A DNA stretch of 64,000 nucleotides, taken from positions 78,462,003 through 78,526,002 of the forward strand of contig NC_134398.1 in the NCBI RefSeq assembly GCF_050003625.1. The letters run 5' to 3'. The notes under the pieces are model-generated. The model saw nothing but the letters and a program-made list of their open reading frames with translations. It made no database searches and was not told the origin of the DNA. This DNA is from Haematobia irritans. Its lineage: Eukaryota > Arthropoda > Insecta > Diptera > Muscidae. Position numbers and translations under genes: made by a program. Shown here piece by piece: positions 31,211 to 44,354 of this stretch. Every line of letters begins with the position of its first letter. The first letter of the stretch is position 1.

Positions 31211-31840
31211 AAAAATGTGAGGGAATATACAATTATGCAAAAAAAATTTGAGCACAATCTTCTTTGGGAGAAAATTCTTCTAAGCATATAATATGTTTGG
31301 GTTCAAAATGTTTCCAAACATATTATATGTTTACATAATAACATATAGTTTTTTTGGAAGACAACATTATTGAATTTGGATGGAAAATACGTAATGTTTG
31401 GAACTTAGACTACCCAAACATATTATATTCTTTAGACCAATATGCTTTCAAACATATTATATATTGGAAGAAATCAAATATATAAATGTTTGGGCAATAC
31501 CCAAAAATTTATATGCTTGAAGCAAAATGTGTTTGGGAGTATATGTTACAGAAGTGATTTTTTTTTTGGGGTGTATATATGTTGTGATATTTTATTCAGA
31601 GAGCGACAGAGAGAGAGAGAGAGAGTATAGAGAAAGAAATAGAGATGGAAACCGGGAGGGTTGGCGAAAGATATCAACATAACACAGCGATAGGATCAAA
31701 AGAGAGCAATTTCTGTGAAACCGCTTGTATGTTGTTTCGGAAAACTGTTTTATGATAAGGCCAAAAATTTCATATGCTTAAGTCTAAATATTATTTAATT
31801 TGAATAAAGAGAATAGACATTCGGAACCAAGAGAATTTGC

Positions 31841-32083
31841 GAGCCACCGTGGCGCAATGGTTAGCATGCCCGCCTTGCATACACAAGGTCGTGGATTCGA
31901 TTCCTGCTTCGACCGAACACCAAAAAGTTTTCCAGCGGTGGATTATCCCACCTCAGTAATGCTGGTGACATTTCTGAGTGTTTCAAAGCTTCTCTAAGTG
32001 GTTTCACCGCAATGTGGAACGCCGTTCGGACTCGGCTATAAAAAGGAGGTCCCTTGTCATTGAGCTTAACATGGAATCGGGCA
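31841..32083 (+). mobile_element. tRNA-derived SINE, truncated by duplication junction
   Basis: The head GAGCCACCGTGGCGCAATGG and B-box GTGGATTCGATTCCTGC are intact. The body stops at AACATGGAATCGGGCA, where the second 1800-bp unit begins, so the tail is missing. Confidence 0.8.
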
Positions 32084-33883
32084 TGCTAACCATTGCACCA
32101 CGGTGGCTCCATTACATTATAACTTTTTTCGGCAAATTGTATTATAACTTGGTGGGGAATGATCCAAAGCAACAATTTAATAAGTTTATTTCCTTTAGAA
32201 TAAATTATTAAAGAAAGCAAACAATTGTTCACACCTAAATAAATTTATGTGTTGGTTGTAAAATTATTGTTTCGAATTTAAATATAATGCGCTTTTGAAT
32301 GGTTATCGTTAACTTTAGGATTCGATGCAAAAATATTTATATATTACTCGACTTCACATTCTTCCTTTGTAAGACTTTTTTGAATTTCTTCGAAAATTTC
32401 AAACTTGTGTACAAACCCCTTTTTTGTTACAAATTTTTTATTATTGCAATAAAAAATAATATATGATTTGAAATCAGTCCATTTAGTTTATATCAAGCAC
32501 TGTTCTTTTCTGAATTTAAGTCTTTTATAAGACACACTTTATAGTTTCGTAGTAAAAAGTTAATATAGTAGTATATAATGTTGAACACCTTTTCGGGATA
32601 TTCCGAACGTATTTGGAATATACGTAAAAAAATATATGTAAAAAAAAATAAAAAAAAATGGTGTCGGTCGAAGCAGGGATCGAACCCAGGACCCTTGGCA
32701 TGCAAGGCGGACGTACCAAACACTGATCCACGTCGCCAACAAATGTATGTTTAACAATGTTATGTTTGCATCGGCTGGTGGGCGCCGCAAGCTATGCTAT
32801 ATAAATATGACTTATAACGATAATTATCTCTTGATGACCATAACAGCCCAGTGGTTAGTGTGCTGGCTTACAAACTGTGTGGTCCGCTGTTCCAATCCCC
32901 GTCCGGCAAAAGGTAAAATTAAAAAAAAAAATATAAAATTTAATAATTTCTTCTACAATGTTTGTATTACAGAAAAAGGTGCTAAGAACTAAAAAACTCA
33001 TGGAAGTGAGAAAAATGTGAGGGAATATACAATTATGCAAAAAAAATTTGAGCACAATCTTCTTTGGGAGAAAATTCTTCTAAGCATATAATATGTTTGG
33101 GTTCAAAATGTTTCCAAACATATTATATGTTTACATAATAACATATAGTTTTTTTGGAAGACAACATTATTGAATTTGGATGGAAAATACGTAATGTTTG
33201 GAACTTAGACTACCCAAACATATTATATTCTTTAGACCAATATGCTTTCAAACATATTATATATTGGAAGAAATCAAATATATAAATGTTTGGGCAATAC
33301 CCAAAAATTTATATGCTTGAAGCAAAATGTGTTTGGGAGTATATGTTACAGAAGTGATTTTTTTTTTGGGGTGTATATATGTTGTGATATTTTATTCAGA
33401 GAGCGACAGAGAGAGAGAGAGAGAGTATAGAGAAAGAAATAGAGATGGAAACCGGGAGGGTTGGCGAAAGATATCAACATAACACAGCGATAGGATCAAA
33501 AGAGAGCAATTTCTGTGAAACCGCTTGTATGTTGTTTCGGAAAACTGTTTTATGATAAGGCCAAAAATTTCATATGCTTAAGTCTAAATATTATTTAATT
33601 TGAATAAAGAGAATAGACATTCGGAACCAAGAGAATTTGCGAGCCACCGTGGCGCAATGGTTAGCATGCCCGCCTTGCATACACAAGGTCGTGGATTCGA
33701 TTCCTGCTTCGACCGAACACCAAAAAGTTTTCCAGCGGTGGATTATCCCACCTCAGTAATGCTGGTGACATTTCTGAGTGTTTCAAAGCTTCTCTAAGTG
33801 GTTTCACCGCAATGTGGAACGCCGTTCGGACTCGGCTATAAAAAGGAGGTCCCTTGTCATTGAGCTTAACATGGAATCGGGCA
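32084..33883. repeat. Unit 2 of an exact 1800-bp tandem duplication
   Basis: Identical, as far as I can read, to 30284-32083, including the M-type MITE (32355-33010), tRNA-like blocks (32666-32739 minus, 32846-32912 plus), GA microsatellite (33401-33426) and SINE head (33641). In this unit the SINE continues into its tail instead of repeating. Confidence 0.85.
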
Positions 33884-33990
33884 GCACTCAGTGATAAGAG
33901 AGAAGTTCACCAATGTGGTATCACAATGGACTGAATAGTCTAAGTGAGCCTGATACATCGGGCTGCCACCTAACCTAACCTAAGCTGAGA
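33641..33990 (+). mobile_element. tRNA-derived SINE, full length
   Basis: The tRNA-like head (GAGCCACCGTGGCGCAATGG, B-box GTGGATTCGATTCCTGC) is followed by a body with GTGGATTATCCCACC and GGCTATAAAAAGGAGGTCCC, then GGGCTGCCACCTAACCTAACC. The AACCT-type tail is characteristic of this family. Confidence 0.8.
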
Positions 33991-34618
33991 GAATAGACAT
34001 TTGAAAAACAAACAGCTTATGTTTTCGCCTTGAGAGCAGCATTTTTTGTATGTGTGGACATGTGTTTTGTTTATCATTTTGGCATTATGTGCACAATTTT
34101 TTTTCTTGGCTCGTTAAAAGAAATCGGAATGTACGAGGAGTAAGTCAAAGGAAATTAAAACAAAACGGGTTAAAATATACAAAAATTACAAAGGGATCTT
34201 CATAAAAATAACGAAAGGGCACTATACTCTTTTTAGGACAGTAAAATGAAAAAAAGGAGGAAATAGTGAAAAATTACACAGTAAAATGTATAAAAACAAA
34301 GTTTAGTTCCTCTTTGTTAATAAGTAGTCCAAGAGGAGTTAACGGACACCTTCAAATATAAAAGCGGTTTTGCGGCTAAAACAATTGAAAATGTTTATTT
34401 TCTTTAAAATGAATTATTAAAGAAAAGTAAAAGGCAAAACAGGGTCATTTTAGAGCGATAATGCCAACTTAATACCGGTCTTAAAGGTAAAAATAAAATA
34501 AAGTACAAAACACGATAAGTTTTAAATGCATTTAAAATTATGTTAAATGCTAGTAAAAAACTGTTCACGCCTAAATGAATTTATGTGTATATTATAAAAT
34601 TATTTATGTATGCCCATG
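33991..34618. repeat. Paralogue of the sequence flanking 29049-29945
   Basis: AAGTCAAAGGAAATTAAA, GGGCACTATACTCTTTTTAG, TTAGTTCCTCTTTGTTAATA and GTCCAAGAGGAGTTAACGG match 29050-29120 and 29735-29880 in order, so the two regions are old duplicates. No gene is seen. Confidence 0.6.
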
Positions 34619-34830
34619 TAAAAATTGGTGGATCTGGCCAGATATTATTAGATCTCCTGCCATATCTGATTAGATATGATATTTTATGTAGGCAGATCTG
34701 GTCAGATCCGAAAAATGGTAATATCTGATCAGATCTAATTCTAGAGAAATTAGATCTGACCAGATCTCAAATTTGGCCCACATCTAATATATCTAATTTG
34801 ATATAATTAGATGTTAATATATCTAATTAT
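34619..34830. repeat. Degenerate AGATCTGATCAGATCT motif cluster, left
   Basis: Self-complementary motifs such as GATCTGGCCAGAT, AGATCTGGTCAGATC, ATCTGATCAGATC and AGATCTGACCAGATCT recur within 200 bases and grade into TAGATATATCTAAT motifs next to the TA microsatellite. Confidence 0.55.
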
Positions 34831-34973
34831 ATATAATTTTATCTACAAATTTCCAAAATTAGTGAAATTACAGTAATTAATAAAAAAGATTTATTTTATG
34901 GTTTTATAATTTTTTTAAAATATTATAAGTTGGATAATAAGGTATAAAAGTATAATTACAAAAAAACAACAAA

Positions 34974-36237
<1,264 letters not shown>

Positions 36238-36549
36238 TTATTTAATAACAACAGGCGTTGCTAATGGTGATAGTTATGGGGTGATATTTTTGAAAACAAA
36301 AAGACAGTTGTATCTGAAAATTAAGCATTTTATATAAAAAAAAACTCAAAATGATATTTAAATGGGGTTCTTTAAACTGTCACAACATATAAAGATTGTT
36401 TGGTTATGCTCACCACTTGCTGTGATGTTCGACCGAACATACGTGCTTGTAACGAAGTATATCACGTTAATATTCTCGTAACAACACACATTATATTTAC
36501 ACAAAAACATATACACATATTTTTTATCCGTGTTACAGAACTGGTTCAT

Positions 36550-36790
36550 GATTTAATGTGATATATAATTAGATATGGAGCTATATATAGTATATATAAT
36601 TAAATATGATGTCATATATGAAGATATACAATTAGATCTTACCAGATATGACTGATATAAATAGATATAACAAAATATATAATGAGATCTTGAATCAGAT
36701 CTAATCATATATAAAACTATACATAACATATCTTCGTAAATCTATTTATATCTACAACCATATCTGAGCAGATATAACTATATACCCTTT
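36550..36790. repeat. Degenerate AGATCTGATCAGATCT motif cluster, right
   Basis: Motifs such as AGATCTTACCAGATATGAC, GATCTTGAATCAGATC and ATATCTGAGCAGATAT echo the cluster at 34619-34830, so matching clusters flank the two TA tracts. Confidence 0.5.
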
Positions 36791-37110
36791 GCATGCAAGG
36801 CATACATGCTAACCACTGCTCCACGTGGCCAACAAATGTATTTTTATGTTGAATAATGTTATGTTTGCATGGGCTCGTGGGCGCTGCAAAATTTCATGGA
36901 AGTGAAAATTATGTGAGGGAATGAGCACAATCTTCTTTGGGGAAAATTCTTCCAAGCATATAATATTTTTGGGCTCAAGATGCTTCCAAACATATAATAT
37001 GTTCACATAACACAAACATATTAATGTTTCGGCAGTATCCAATAATATATGTGCTTCCTGCAAAATATATTTGGAACATATGTTAGAGAAGCGATTTTTT
37101 TTGAGGGTGT
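36785..37110. mobile_element. M/Z-type MITE fragment
   Basis: The TTGCATGCAAGGC...CCACTGCTCCACGTGGCC tRNA-like remnant, then AATTTCATGGAAGTGAAAATTATGTGAGGG and ATATAATATGTTCACATAA, match the copy at 60060-60600 closely. The end GCGATTTTTTTTGAGGGTGT is the Z-type right terminus. Confidence 0.6.
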
Positions 37111-37329
37111 AGAAATATGTATCCTTCCTCTAAACGTAGTAAAATTACACATGAAATTACAAAACCAATCAAAAACTGGGTAAACGCATGCGATTCCTCT
37201 AGCATTACCAGTAATCAAAATTGCACTTCTCACAGGAATCCTCAAATTGTCAAAAAACTCTTGGGTCAGCAACACAGGATCTCAAGGGTTTCATATGTTT
37301 AAGTACAAAAGTTATATGTTGCAGAATTA

Positions 37330-38291
37330 ATTTTTATACCCTCCATCATAGGATTAACTTTGTCATTCCGTTTGTAACACACCGATATAGTGCTCTAAGA
37401 CCCATAAAGTATATATATTCTGGGTCGTGGTGAAATTCTGAGTCGATCTAAGCATGTCCGTCAGTCCGTCTGTTTAAATCACGCTAACTTCCGAACGAAA
37501 CAAGCTATGGACTTGAAACTTGGCACAAGTAGTTGTTATTGATATATGTCGGATGGTATTGCAAATGGGCCACATCGGACCACTTTTACGTATCGCCCCC
37601 ATATAAACCGACGCTCAGATTTGGCTTGCGGAGCCTCTTGAAAGAGCAAAATCCGATCCGGTTGAAATTTGGTATATGGTGTTAGTATATGGTATCTAAC
37701 AACCATGCGAAAATTGGTCCACATCGGTCCGTAATTATATATAGCCCCCATATAAACCGATCCCCCGATTTGGCTTGCGGTGCCTTTAAGAGAAACAAAT
37801 TTAATCCGATCCGGCTGAAATTTAGTACATGGTGTTAGTATATGGTATCTAACACCCACATCGGTCAATAATTATATATAGCCCCCATATAAACCGATCC
37901 CCAGATTTGACCTCCGGAGCCTCATTGATGAGCAAAATTCATCCGATTCGGTTGAAATTTGGTACGTGGTGTTAGTATATGGTCTCTAATAACCATGCAG
38001 GAATTGGTCCATATCGGTCCATAATTATATGTAGCCCCCATATAAACCGATCCCCAGATTTGACCTCCGGAGCCCCTTGGAAGAGCACAATTCACGCGAT
38101 CCGTTTGAAATTAGTACGTGGTGTTAGTATATGGTCTCTAACAACCATGCAAAAATTGGTCTATACCGGTCTTAATTATATATAACACCCATTTAAACCG
38201 ATCCCCAGATTTGACCTCCGGAACTCTTGGAGGAGCAAAATTCAGCCGATCCGGTTGAAATTTGGTACATTGCGCTAGTATATGGCCGTTA
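37330..38291 (-). repeat. Tandem ~155-bp dispersed repeat (CCCCCATATAAACCGATC family)
   Basis: Five units share CCATATAAACCGATCCCC, GATTTGACCTCCGGAGCC, TTGAAATTTGGTAC and AACCATGCAAAAATTGGTC, preceded by a unique head with GTCCGTC and TTCCGAACGAAACAAGC. The same family, mostly in the other orientation, occurs at 40900-42381, 44076-44210 and 56720-57650. This is a very common dipteran dispersed repeat; a Helitron/DINE-like origin is possible but not shown here. Confidence 0.65.
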
Positions 38292-40896
38292 ACACACTGG
38301 AAAAACAGTGAACCCTTTTCCATTGCAAAATGAACTAAACTGTAGTAATATTGACCATGATTTAGCCCTTAAGATTTTTTTCAACTTGTCTAGTTTATAA
38401 TTCTCTTAAATTTTAGTTCATCTATAACATTGTAGTTTAGTTCATTTTTACAACACCATAAGATTTATATACCCCTACCAAGTTAAAAAGTCAGTATTAT
38501 TTTGTTTTACTTGCTTATTTTGTGGGAAACCCGATAATAAAAATTGGTTAACAGTCTCTTTAAAATGTCGACGACTAAACTATTTTTAAATCAATCATTC
38601 CACAGTATAGAAAAATTGTAAAATTAAAGGAACAACAAACCGTTTTACTATTATGAAAATTTTCATACATTAAAATTAAACTTTCTTTAAGCAAAAGTAC
38701 TTTATTATAAAAACTTATGATGAAAGTTTTTAATACAATGTTTTTTGTGAATAAAAATTATGACCACGTGGAACAGAGAGTAGTTCATTTGAACCCGCTG
38801 TTTGGACATTTTGACTTATCCTTTTTTTATTCATCGTAGGTAATTTTTTCACATATCTTGCTGGAAAAAAAATGGAAACAATAATGAAAATTGTTGAAAA
38901 TTAACACCAAGTAATAAAATATAATTTTTTAATCCTTCATTTTAGCTTGTATCTTACCATATTTAGGGGTATTCTATCAAATGGAGTAAGGAATTAAACT
39001 TTTCTTTGGAAAACGTATCTCATAAAATTTGTACCTGAAACAATTAGAGAAATAATGAAGTATTCTAAATAAACTCATAAAACTGTGTTGTTATCGATGT
39101 GAAAGATATAATAAAATAAATATTCTAGTTGAAAGAAAGCCAACGTTTTAATATGAAACTTACCAATTCTCTATTAAATTGTACGCTGAGGGGAAATATA
39201 AAAAGTTGTCCAAATTTATTTGGGCTATTCTGAAATTAAATATTTATTTTTTACATTAAATAAAATTATTAAATAGGTTTCCAACAAATCGAATGAAAAA
39301 AATAATATTATGCATAAAAAAACAAATATTCTGGTTAAAAGAAAGTTAAAGAATCCTTACCAATTCACTATTAAATTACAAGCAAAGGAGTACCAACATT
39401 TTTTTTTCAAATTTTTAAGGGGTTATTCTGAAATTAAATATTTGTTTTTTTACATTAAAGTATTACATTGGTTTCCAAAAAAATTGATTAAAGAAATACT
39501 AAAATAAGGTATTAAAAACCTATAATTTTGATGATAAAAGCTCATAAAAACGTAAATATTCTAGTTGAAAGAAAGCCAAATTTTAAAAGAAAACTTACCA
39601 ATTCTCTATTTTCGAATCCATCTGGAGTTGTTCTGAAATTAAATATTGCTTTTACAACAAAGAAAAACATTAAACTGGTTTCCAAAAAATAAAATAATTA
39701 ACAAATAATAATATACATAAAAAATATTATTTTTAAAAGAAAGCCATATTAAAAAAACACTTACCAATTTATGGCTAAACTATACGCTGAGATATAACAA
39801 AAATTGTCCAAATTCATCTAAAATTGAATATTAATTTTTTACATTGAATAATAAAAATTTCAATACACTTTCAATTTCAACATATTTTCCTAAATATTCT
39901 TAATAACTTTTCTCGAAACTACCGATAAAATATTAATAACTTTCATTTAAAAGGTTTAATAAACAAACACCAATATATGTCTCAAAAATCCAAAATATTC
40001 CATGCCTTTATATTCCCTTGTTGCATACCTACTTAAAAGATGCAACAGCCCACGCCAACGCCAACTATACAACTGAAGCATGCCAAACAAAACCAAGCAA
40101 TGCCAAAACATTCCTACAACAACAAAAACACATGTGCCTTTATTGAAAACAACACCTCATCCAGCCAATAAACCATCCAAGAATAACAAACACACACACA
40201 AACCACTAAATGAACCAAAATAAAAACAACCCCACGCTCATGTATACACAACAAAACTCAAGTAACATCATCTTTACATTAATCACATTCCACTATGCCG
40301 ATAAAGATCTCTGTACTATGCATTAGTTCATCGCATCTGCTGACAATTTACTCTGAGAATAATATTCGTAAAGGCACACCAGTTTATGAACGATGAAACG
40401 TTTAACTTAAAATTTGCAAAATTTTCATGAAATGTTATTTACCATTTTTGACGAAAATGTCTATAAATTTAATTACATGTGAACTAAAAATATTTCATTG
40501 GGTAATTTTTTACCAACAATTATTAACTATAGGAATTGTCAGTAAGAAATTGCTATCCACTTTCAAGTTCATTTTTCGTAAAAAAATATTTTCTCATAGA
40601 AAAAAATCTTATAGTAAATGGCACTTATTATTTAGAAAATACTTTACATTTCACAAGTAGTTTTATAGCATGACAAACGAATTTTTAACTACCAGTTAAG
40701 AAATTTTTTAAGGAAATTTCCATCGTATTTTGTAGGCCATGAACTAAACGATTGCTACTTAGAATTTGTAAAATTTCCTTTCGAGTAGTTAATTTTCGTT
40801 GAAGATACGAAAAATGAACTAAAATTCTGGAAAATTCTTGTAACAAATTATTGTAAAAATCTTCTTACATTTACGAGACACATTTTTTTCTGTGCA
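38292..40896. mobile_element. 2.6-kb DNA-transposon-like insertion with CACTGGAAAAA/CAGAAAAAA ends, no coding sequence
   Basis: It interrupts a repeat unit: GTATATGGCCGTTAAC on the left and AACCATGCCAAAATTGGTCC on the right are adjacent in intact units, so the ends are defined with AAC shared. Left terminus CACACTGGAAAAACAGTGAA; right terminus (minus strand) GCACAGAAAAAAATG. The interior has AATGAACTAAA and GACCATGATTTAGCCC segments shared with 47294-47460 and 60960-61240, and several diverged internal repeats ending in CTTACCAATTCTCTATT. No transposase is recognisable, so it is non-autonomous. Confidence 0.6.
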
Positions 40897-41128
40897 ACCA
40901 TGCCAAAATTGGTCCATATCGGTCTATGGCCGTAAGTTCGGCCACGCCGAATCTTATGTACCCTCCACCATGGATAGCATAGAAACTTTTACGAAAGGCT
41001 CTCATCCACAATCAAATTACATGGGTTGTGATATCTTAAATCGCTTTATATGGGGGCTATATATAATTATGGACCGATTTCAACCAATTTTTTCATGGGT
41101 GTTTGAGGCCATATACTAACACCACGTA
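40897..41128 (+). repeat. CCATATAAACCGATC-family repeat end
   Basis: Contains the family's tail CGGCCGTAAGTTCGGCCACG (also at 56096) and CCCTCCACCATGGATAGCAT. A block (41008-41127) is repeated directly at 41801-41920. Confidence 0.55.
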
Positions 41129-41800
41129 CATAATGCCCTTGAGGATTATGGTTTCGCATTTCTCGATATTAAGGTTCAGTCACCGCTCTATGATGTAATC
41201 GCTTGCAGTTGAGCACTTACCGTACCTTCAGAATCATGTCTAGTAGTGCTCCCCTCGTTCATCGGAATCTTTAAGAATTGGAATCGCACCTCTTCTTTTT
41301 ACTGCAGTCACTCGTATAACTGTCTGAATATATCTGCCTGGCCTCTCAAACGTCTCGAAGAAGTACTACCTGGCGATTCTTGGTGCTTTGATAATTCCCA
41401 GATTCCTTATATTGGCACCAATTGCAATTGTTGTATCTTGATCAAGGATGCGATGTATTCTCCTGCAAAGGTTGTTCTTCCTCCTTGTTAGTTCATTTAC
41501 ATCATAAGCAAAATAATTTAGGAAACCTTTTGTCAGTCGAAATCTCTTAGAACTTCCGTCGATGGGCTCTGCGAAGCAATTTATCTAGATCGTCAGAGCG
41601 GGCGAATTTAGAGGAATATTAAAAAGGGATATATAAATATTGTATCGCCACCCCGATTAGTAACCCTCTCAGCTACACCTTGCGTTTCGCCTAAATCTGA
41701 AGAAAGTCTCCAATGGGATTGTTTGTGGTTTATTAGTTAATATTTGAAGATTCTAAATTGATAAAATCAGATGCTTTCTATTGCCCCTCTTTCTGTCATC
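41129..41800 (-). pseudogene. Interval with a short antisense ORF2 scrap (C-like)
   Basis: On the minus strand, 41130-41205 reads LNLNIEKCETIILKG, which matches the reverse transcriptase segment after YADD in element C (LNLEKCRSIIFKG). The same ~70 bases occur at 46137-46203. The rest of the interval (41206-41800) shows no reliable coding match. It lies between direct repeats at 41008-41127 and 41801-41920. Confidence 0.5.
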
Positions 41801-42381
41801 CACAATCAAATTACATGGGTTGTGATATCTTAAATCGCTTTATATAGGGGCTATATATAATTGTGGACCGATTTCAACCAATTTTTTCATGGGTGTTTGA
41901 GGCCATATATTAACACCACGTACCAAATCAACTGAATCAGATGAATTTTGGTCTTCCAACAGGCTCCGGAGGTCAAATCTGGTGATCGGTTTATATAGGC
42001 TGTTTATATGGACTGGGTCGGATGAAATTTGCTTCTTTTAGGGCTCCGAAAGCCAAATCGGGGGATCGGTTTATATGGGGGCTATATATAAATATGGACC
42101 GATGTGGACCAATTTTTGCATGGTTGTTAGAGACCATATACTAACACCATGTACCAAATTTCAGCCGGATCGGACGAAATTTGCTTCTCTTAGAGGATCT
42201 GCAAGCTTAATTTGAGGGTCCGTTTATATGGGGGCTATACGTAAAAGTGGACCGATATGGCCCATTTGCAATACCATCCGACCTACATCAATAACAACTA
42301 CTTGTCCCAAGTTTCAAGTCGATAGTTTGTTTCGTTCGGAAGTTAGCGTGATTTCAACAGACGGACGGACATGCTCAGATC
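41801..42381 (+). repeat. CCATATAAACCGATC-family repeat units
   Basis: Units with GATCGGTTTATATGGGGGCT, GGACCGATGTGGACCAATTT and CGTTCGGAAGTTAGCGTGAT. The block is interrupted at 42382 by a fold-back element and resumes at 44076. Confidence 0.65.
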
Positions 42382-44075
42382 GGCGACCGGACATATCCCC
42401 CAACGGACATTTCGCCCAAAATGATTTTTGGGCGTTATGACCTCCACTGGGGCGGTCACATCACCCAATTTTAGTTTGGGCTTTATGTCATCCCTCATCG
42501 CGGTCATAAGTCCCATAAAAAATGTGGGTGTTATGACCGTTTGAATATAATTGAATATAAACAATAGTTTAAAATAACAAAAAATATATTTTTTTTAAAT
42601 CATTCAAAAGCTATATATATCTATCCATAATTTTTTTTTAAATATATAATAGATAGATATGCCTCTTATTGACAAATATCGAATCCTGCTTTTATTGTGT
42701 ATGCTGGAAGAAGATGTAAAACTAGCATATCTTGGCCTCATCGTTTGTTTTAATTGTTTTTGACTGGAACATAATTTTTAACTATTTTTCTTCTCAGTGT
42801 ATGATTGAAATGGAAAAGCGGCTAAAGTGGCACTACGAAGACCTATTTCGCTCGTGAAATAGGTCGGTTAAAGCTCCAAGACATTTGAATTTATATATTG
42901 AAACATGAATATTCGGAAATTGCTACTTTTTTTCTTTTGAACAAACCAGACAAATACTGAATTGAAAATTATGTATTTTAAACTGAAAATTGGAACAAGA
43001 TGAGATGATCGATTTGCTACTGATGGGTACGTGAAAAAAATCGCGCGCGCGATTTATTTCAAGTACCCATCAGCAGCACATCGATCATCTCATCTCTTTC
43101 CAATTTTAATGTTTAGAACAAGATAATAAAACGAAAGTTGCAAGAATGTGAGGATGAACTAAATGTGATGAATTCAAAAAAGGATTCGCGCGCGCGATTT
43201 GGAGGCAGATGAGATGATCGACGTGCTGCTGATGGGTACTTGAAATAAATCGCGCGCGCGATTTTTTTCAATTACCCATCAGCAGCACGTCGATCATTTC
43301 ATCTCTTTCCAATTTTAATGTTTAGAACAAGATAATAAACTGAAAGTTGCTAGTATTTGAGGACGACGAGAATTCGCGCACGCGAATCCTTTGCTAAATT
43401 TATCACATTCAGTTTGTCCTCAACTACTTGCATCTTTCGTTTTATTAACTTGATTTAAAAAATTAACACAGTTATACTGACATGTCGTTTGTAACCTTCG
43501 TAAATATTAGTAATTTCTTGTACCCATAAGATAAATGGAACTACCGAAAAAGGGACATCAATAAAACAATAGCATCTCCATTATCCATATTATTCATTAT
43601 TTCAGTTACTGGGGCGGAACACAAAGAGACTGTATGCTTCCATAATAGTGGTTTGCTAAAATATCTTTTCCGGCACACTTTCGCACATTTAGTATTCACT
43701 CATATGTTCTGATTTGGCAAATAGTGCAATGAGTTCTTGGGGGCTTAATTTTCTTCCTTAATCTTCTTATAGACCACGAGATCTGCACTGTGTTTCTAGT
43801 TACGGTATTTTGAATTAAATACCGTACGTATTTAGTTAACCAAAATTGGGGATCACAACTACTTCATTTAGGACAGTTTTTGATTTGTATTCCGACATTA
43901 TTTTCCCCATAAAATATTGGGCGTTTTGACCGCCTATTTTTTGGGACATATGACCGCGATGAGGGAGGACATAAAGCCCAAACTAAAATTGGGCGATGTG
44001 ACCGCCCCATTGGAGGTCATAACGCCCAAAAATCATTTTGGGCGAAATGTCCGTTGGGGGATATGTCCGGTCGCC
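42382..44075. mobile_element. Fold-back/Mutator-like element with long inverted termini and 9-bp target duplication
   Basis: The left end GGCGACCGGACATATCCCCC and right end GGGGGATATGTCCGGTCGCC are perfect inverse complements, and similarity continues for about 170 bases (GGGCGTTATGACCTCCA, TTTAGTTTGGGCTTTATGTC). The 9-bp GCTCAGATC flanks both sides (42373-42381, 44076-44084), and the interrupted repeat resumes exactly. Long termini with a 9-bp duplication are typical of Foldback and Mutator-like elements. The interior (42560-43900) has CG-rich hairpins and no transposase. Confidence 0.8.
42985..43310. repeat. Two palindromes with alternating CG centres
   Basis: Around 43006-43095 and 43206-43303, arms carrying GATGATCGA and GCTGCTGATGGGTAC flank a central ATCGCGCGCGCGAT. 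The two palindromes are alternative versions of one sequence, about 200 bases apart. A third CG-rich core lies at 43184-43201 and a shorter GCGCACGCG near 43376. Confidence 0.75.
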
Positions 44076-44354
44076 GCTCAGATCGACTCAGAATTTCACC
44101 ACGACCCAGAATATATATACTTTATGGGATCTTAGATCAATATTTCGATGTGTTACAAACGGAATGACAAAGTTAATATACCCCCATCCTATGGTGGAGG
44201 GTATAAAAATGAAAACCGAGAGAGTTGACGAGGTATAGCAAACCAACGGAAAATCAAATGAGAACAATTCTTTGTTGTGAAATTTCTTGTATGTTCACGC
44301 AGAGAAGAAACATCGGTCTATAGTCTATAGTTATATATAGCCGAGCCCCAAAAA

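Larger units (their letters stand above)
30284..32083. repeat. Unit 1 of an exact 1800-bp tandem duplication
   Basis: Starting at GGGCATGCTAACC, inside the SINE at 29952-30313, every line of this block recurs 1800 bases later with no difference that I could find. The unit contains M-type MITE sequence with two tRNA-like cassettes, ATATGTTTGG-rich element sequence, a GA microsatellite near 31601-31626, and the first part of a plus-strand SINE (from 31841). The junction at about 32078-32084 joins the SINE body to the SINE head through the shared bases CGGGCA. Confidence 0.85.

Noticed and set aside
40010..40260. CCAAACAAAACCAAGCAATGCC-rich segment as a possible CRISPR-like or satellite array
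   Set aside because: Only loose A/C-rich low complexity with no regular period; eukaryotic context.
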